NCBI RefSeq assembly: GCF_011801145.1
Contig: NZ_CP046172.1
Span: forward strand, 1,426,001 to 1,490,000
Source of the DNA: Nocardia arthritidis
Lineage (GTDB): Bacteria; Actinomycetota; Actinomycetes; Mycobacteriales; Mycobacteriaceae
Length of the DNA: 64,000 bases
Direction of reading: 5' to 3'
In this document: positions 63,558 through 64,000 of the stretch, one piece after another
Numbering within the stretch: the first letter of the stretch is position 1
How the letters are laid out: each line of letters opens with the position of its first letter
Made by a program: the position numbers and the translations under genes
Notes under the pieces: model-generated
Seen by the model: the letters and a program-made list of their open reading frames with translations, nothing else
Told to the model about the DNA's origin: nothing
Database searches by the model: none

Positions 63558-64000
63558 ATGCCACCAGCGCGCAGCGGCACCGATGACGAACCCGGCGGGG
63601 CGATCACTGCTGCGGCCGAACAGGTCTCGGATCGGGCCATCGCCGCGGCCGCGGCGCGACTGATCGACCTCTCCCATTCGATACACGCCGAGCCGGAATT
63701 GGCGTTCGAGGAGACCCGCAGCGTCGCGAAGACCATTGCGCCCCTTGCCGAACGCGGCTTCGAGATCGAGACCGGGGTGGCCGACCTGCCGACCGCGTTC
63801 CGCGCCAGCTATGGCAGCGGCCCGCTCACCGTCGGCATCTGCGCCGAGTACGACGCGCTGCCCGAGATCGGACATGCCTGCGGGCACAATATTATTGCCG
63901 CGTCCTCGGTCGGCGCGGCGCTCGGTCTCGCCGAGGTCGCCGACGCGCTCGGACTGACGGTGCTGGTGCTCGGCACGCCCGCCGAGGAGAGCGGCGGCGG
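63558..64000 (+). CDS. amiB1: M20-family amidohydrolase (AmiB1-like), partial
   Basis: The first 147 residues of a metal-dependent peptidase or N-acyl amino acid hydrolase; the gene runs off the right edge. The metal-binding pattern AEYDALPEIGHACGHN and then TPAEESGGG mark the M20 family. Its position after deoD/pmmB/upp matches Rv3306c (amiB1). The C-terminal half cannot be judged. Confidence 0.88.
   Translation, partial: MPPARSGTDDEPGGAITAAAEQVSDRAIAAAAARLIDLSHSIHAEPELAFEETRSVAKTIAPLAERGFEIETGVADLPTAFRASYGSGPLTVGICAEYDALPEIGHACGHNIIAASSVGAALGLAEVADALGLTVLVLGTPAEESGG

Overview
The window is high-GC actinobacterial chromosome, most probably a Nocardia or a close relative in the Mycobacteriales. 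This rests on gene content and order. A pknG/glnX pair lies at the left edge. trpS, a yhjD-like gene and a D,D-carboxypeptidase gene are adjacent, as in Mycobacterium tuberculosis Rv3336c-Rv3335c and dacB1. The right third follows the M. tuberculosis Rv3305c-Rv3319 order: sdhCDAB, cdd, deoA, add, an Rv3311-like acidic protein, upp, pmmB, deoD and amiB1. The interruptions to these conserved stretches are the accessory material.

Layout. 1-3.5 kb: PknG kinase and its membrane sensor partner GlnX. 3.7-11.3 kb: a TetR regulator, an NCS1-type permease and a five-gene thiolase/SRPBCC/MaoC/SDR/acyl-CoA dehydrogenase operon, tied together by three copies of one palindrome. 11.3-16.6 kb: two coiled-coil proteins, an alpha/beta hydrolase, an exonuclease III/secreted RNase/barstar operon and a small phosphatase. 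16.7-24.7 kb: a TetR/DUF2236 pair with an operator, trpS, yhjD, dacB and an MFS pump with its TetR regulator. 24.9-30.8 kb: SRPBCC and RDD proteins, a WXG100/YbaB module, an amidase and a small DUF2510 protein. 30.8-37.1 kb: phenylalanine hydroxylase, orphan VapB, a TAP-like lipoprotein hydrolase, RadC, an adenosine-deaminase homologue and an MFS transporter with a neighbouring MFS remnant.

37.5-46.5 kb is the most unusual part. It starts with a six-gene type VII (ESX)-associated cluster: a PE/PPE-like fusion, EspG, two YbaB-like proteins and two WXG100-like proteins. A VOC/AraC pair and a DUF2000 gene follow. Next comes a second type VII-type module on the minus strand, ending in a lipoprotein. 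That module has several overlapping frames, and its two ends carry near-identical 71-72 bp terminator repeats. No ESX core (EccB/C/D/E) is present, so both modules would depend on secretion machinery elsewhere.

46.5-64 kb is the conserved respiration and nucleoside-salvage block. Two accessory sets are inserted: three tandem small coiled-coil paralogues at 50.7-51.5 kb and an EspC/NlpC-P60/YbaB operon at 56.6-58.7 kb. A family of 59-70 bp tandem repeats sits just after stop codons at 29.6, 54.4 and 59.5 kb and resembles mycobacterial MIRU-VNTRs. No rRNA gene, CRISPR array, complete tRNA gene, insertion sequence or replication origin was recognised.
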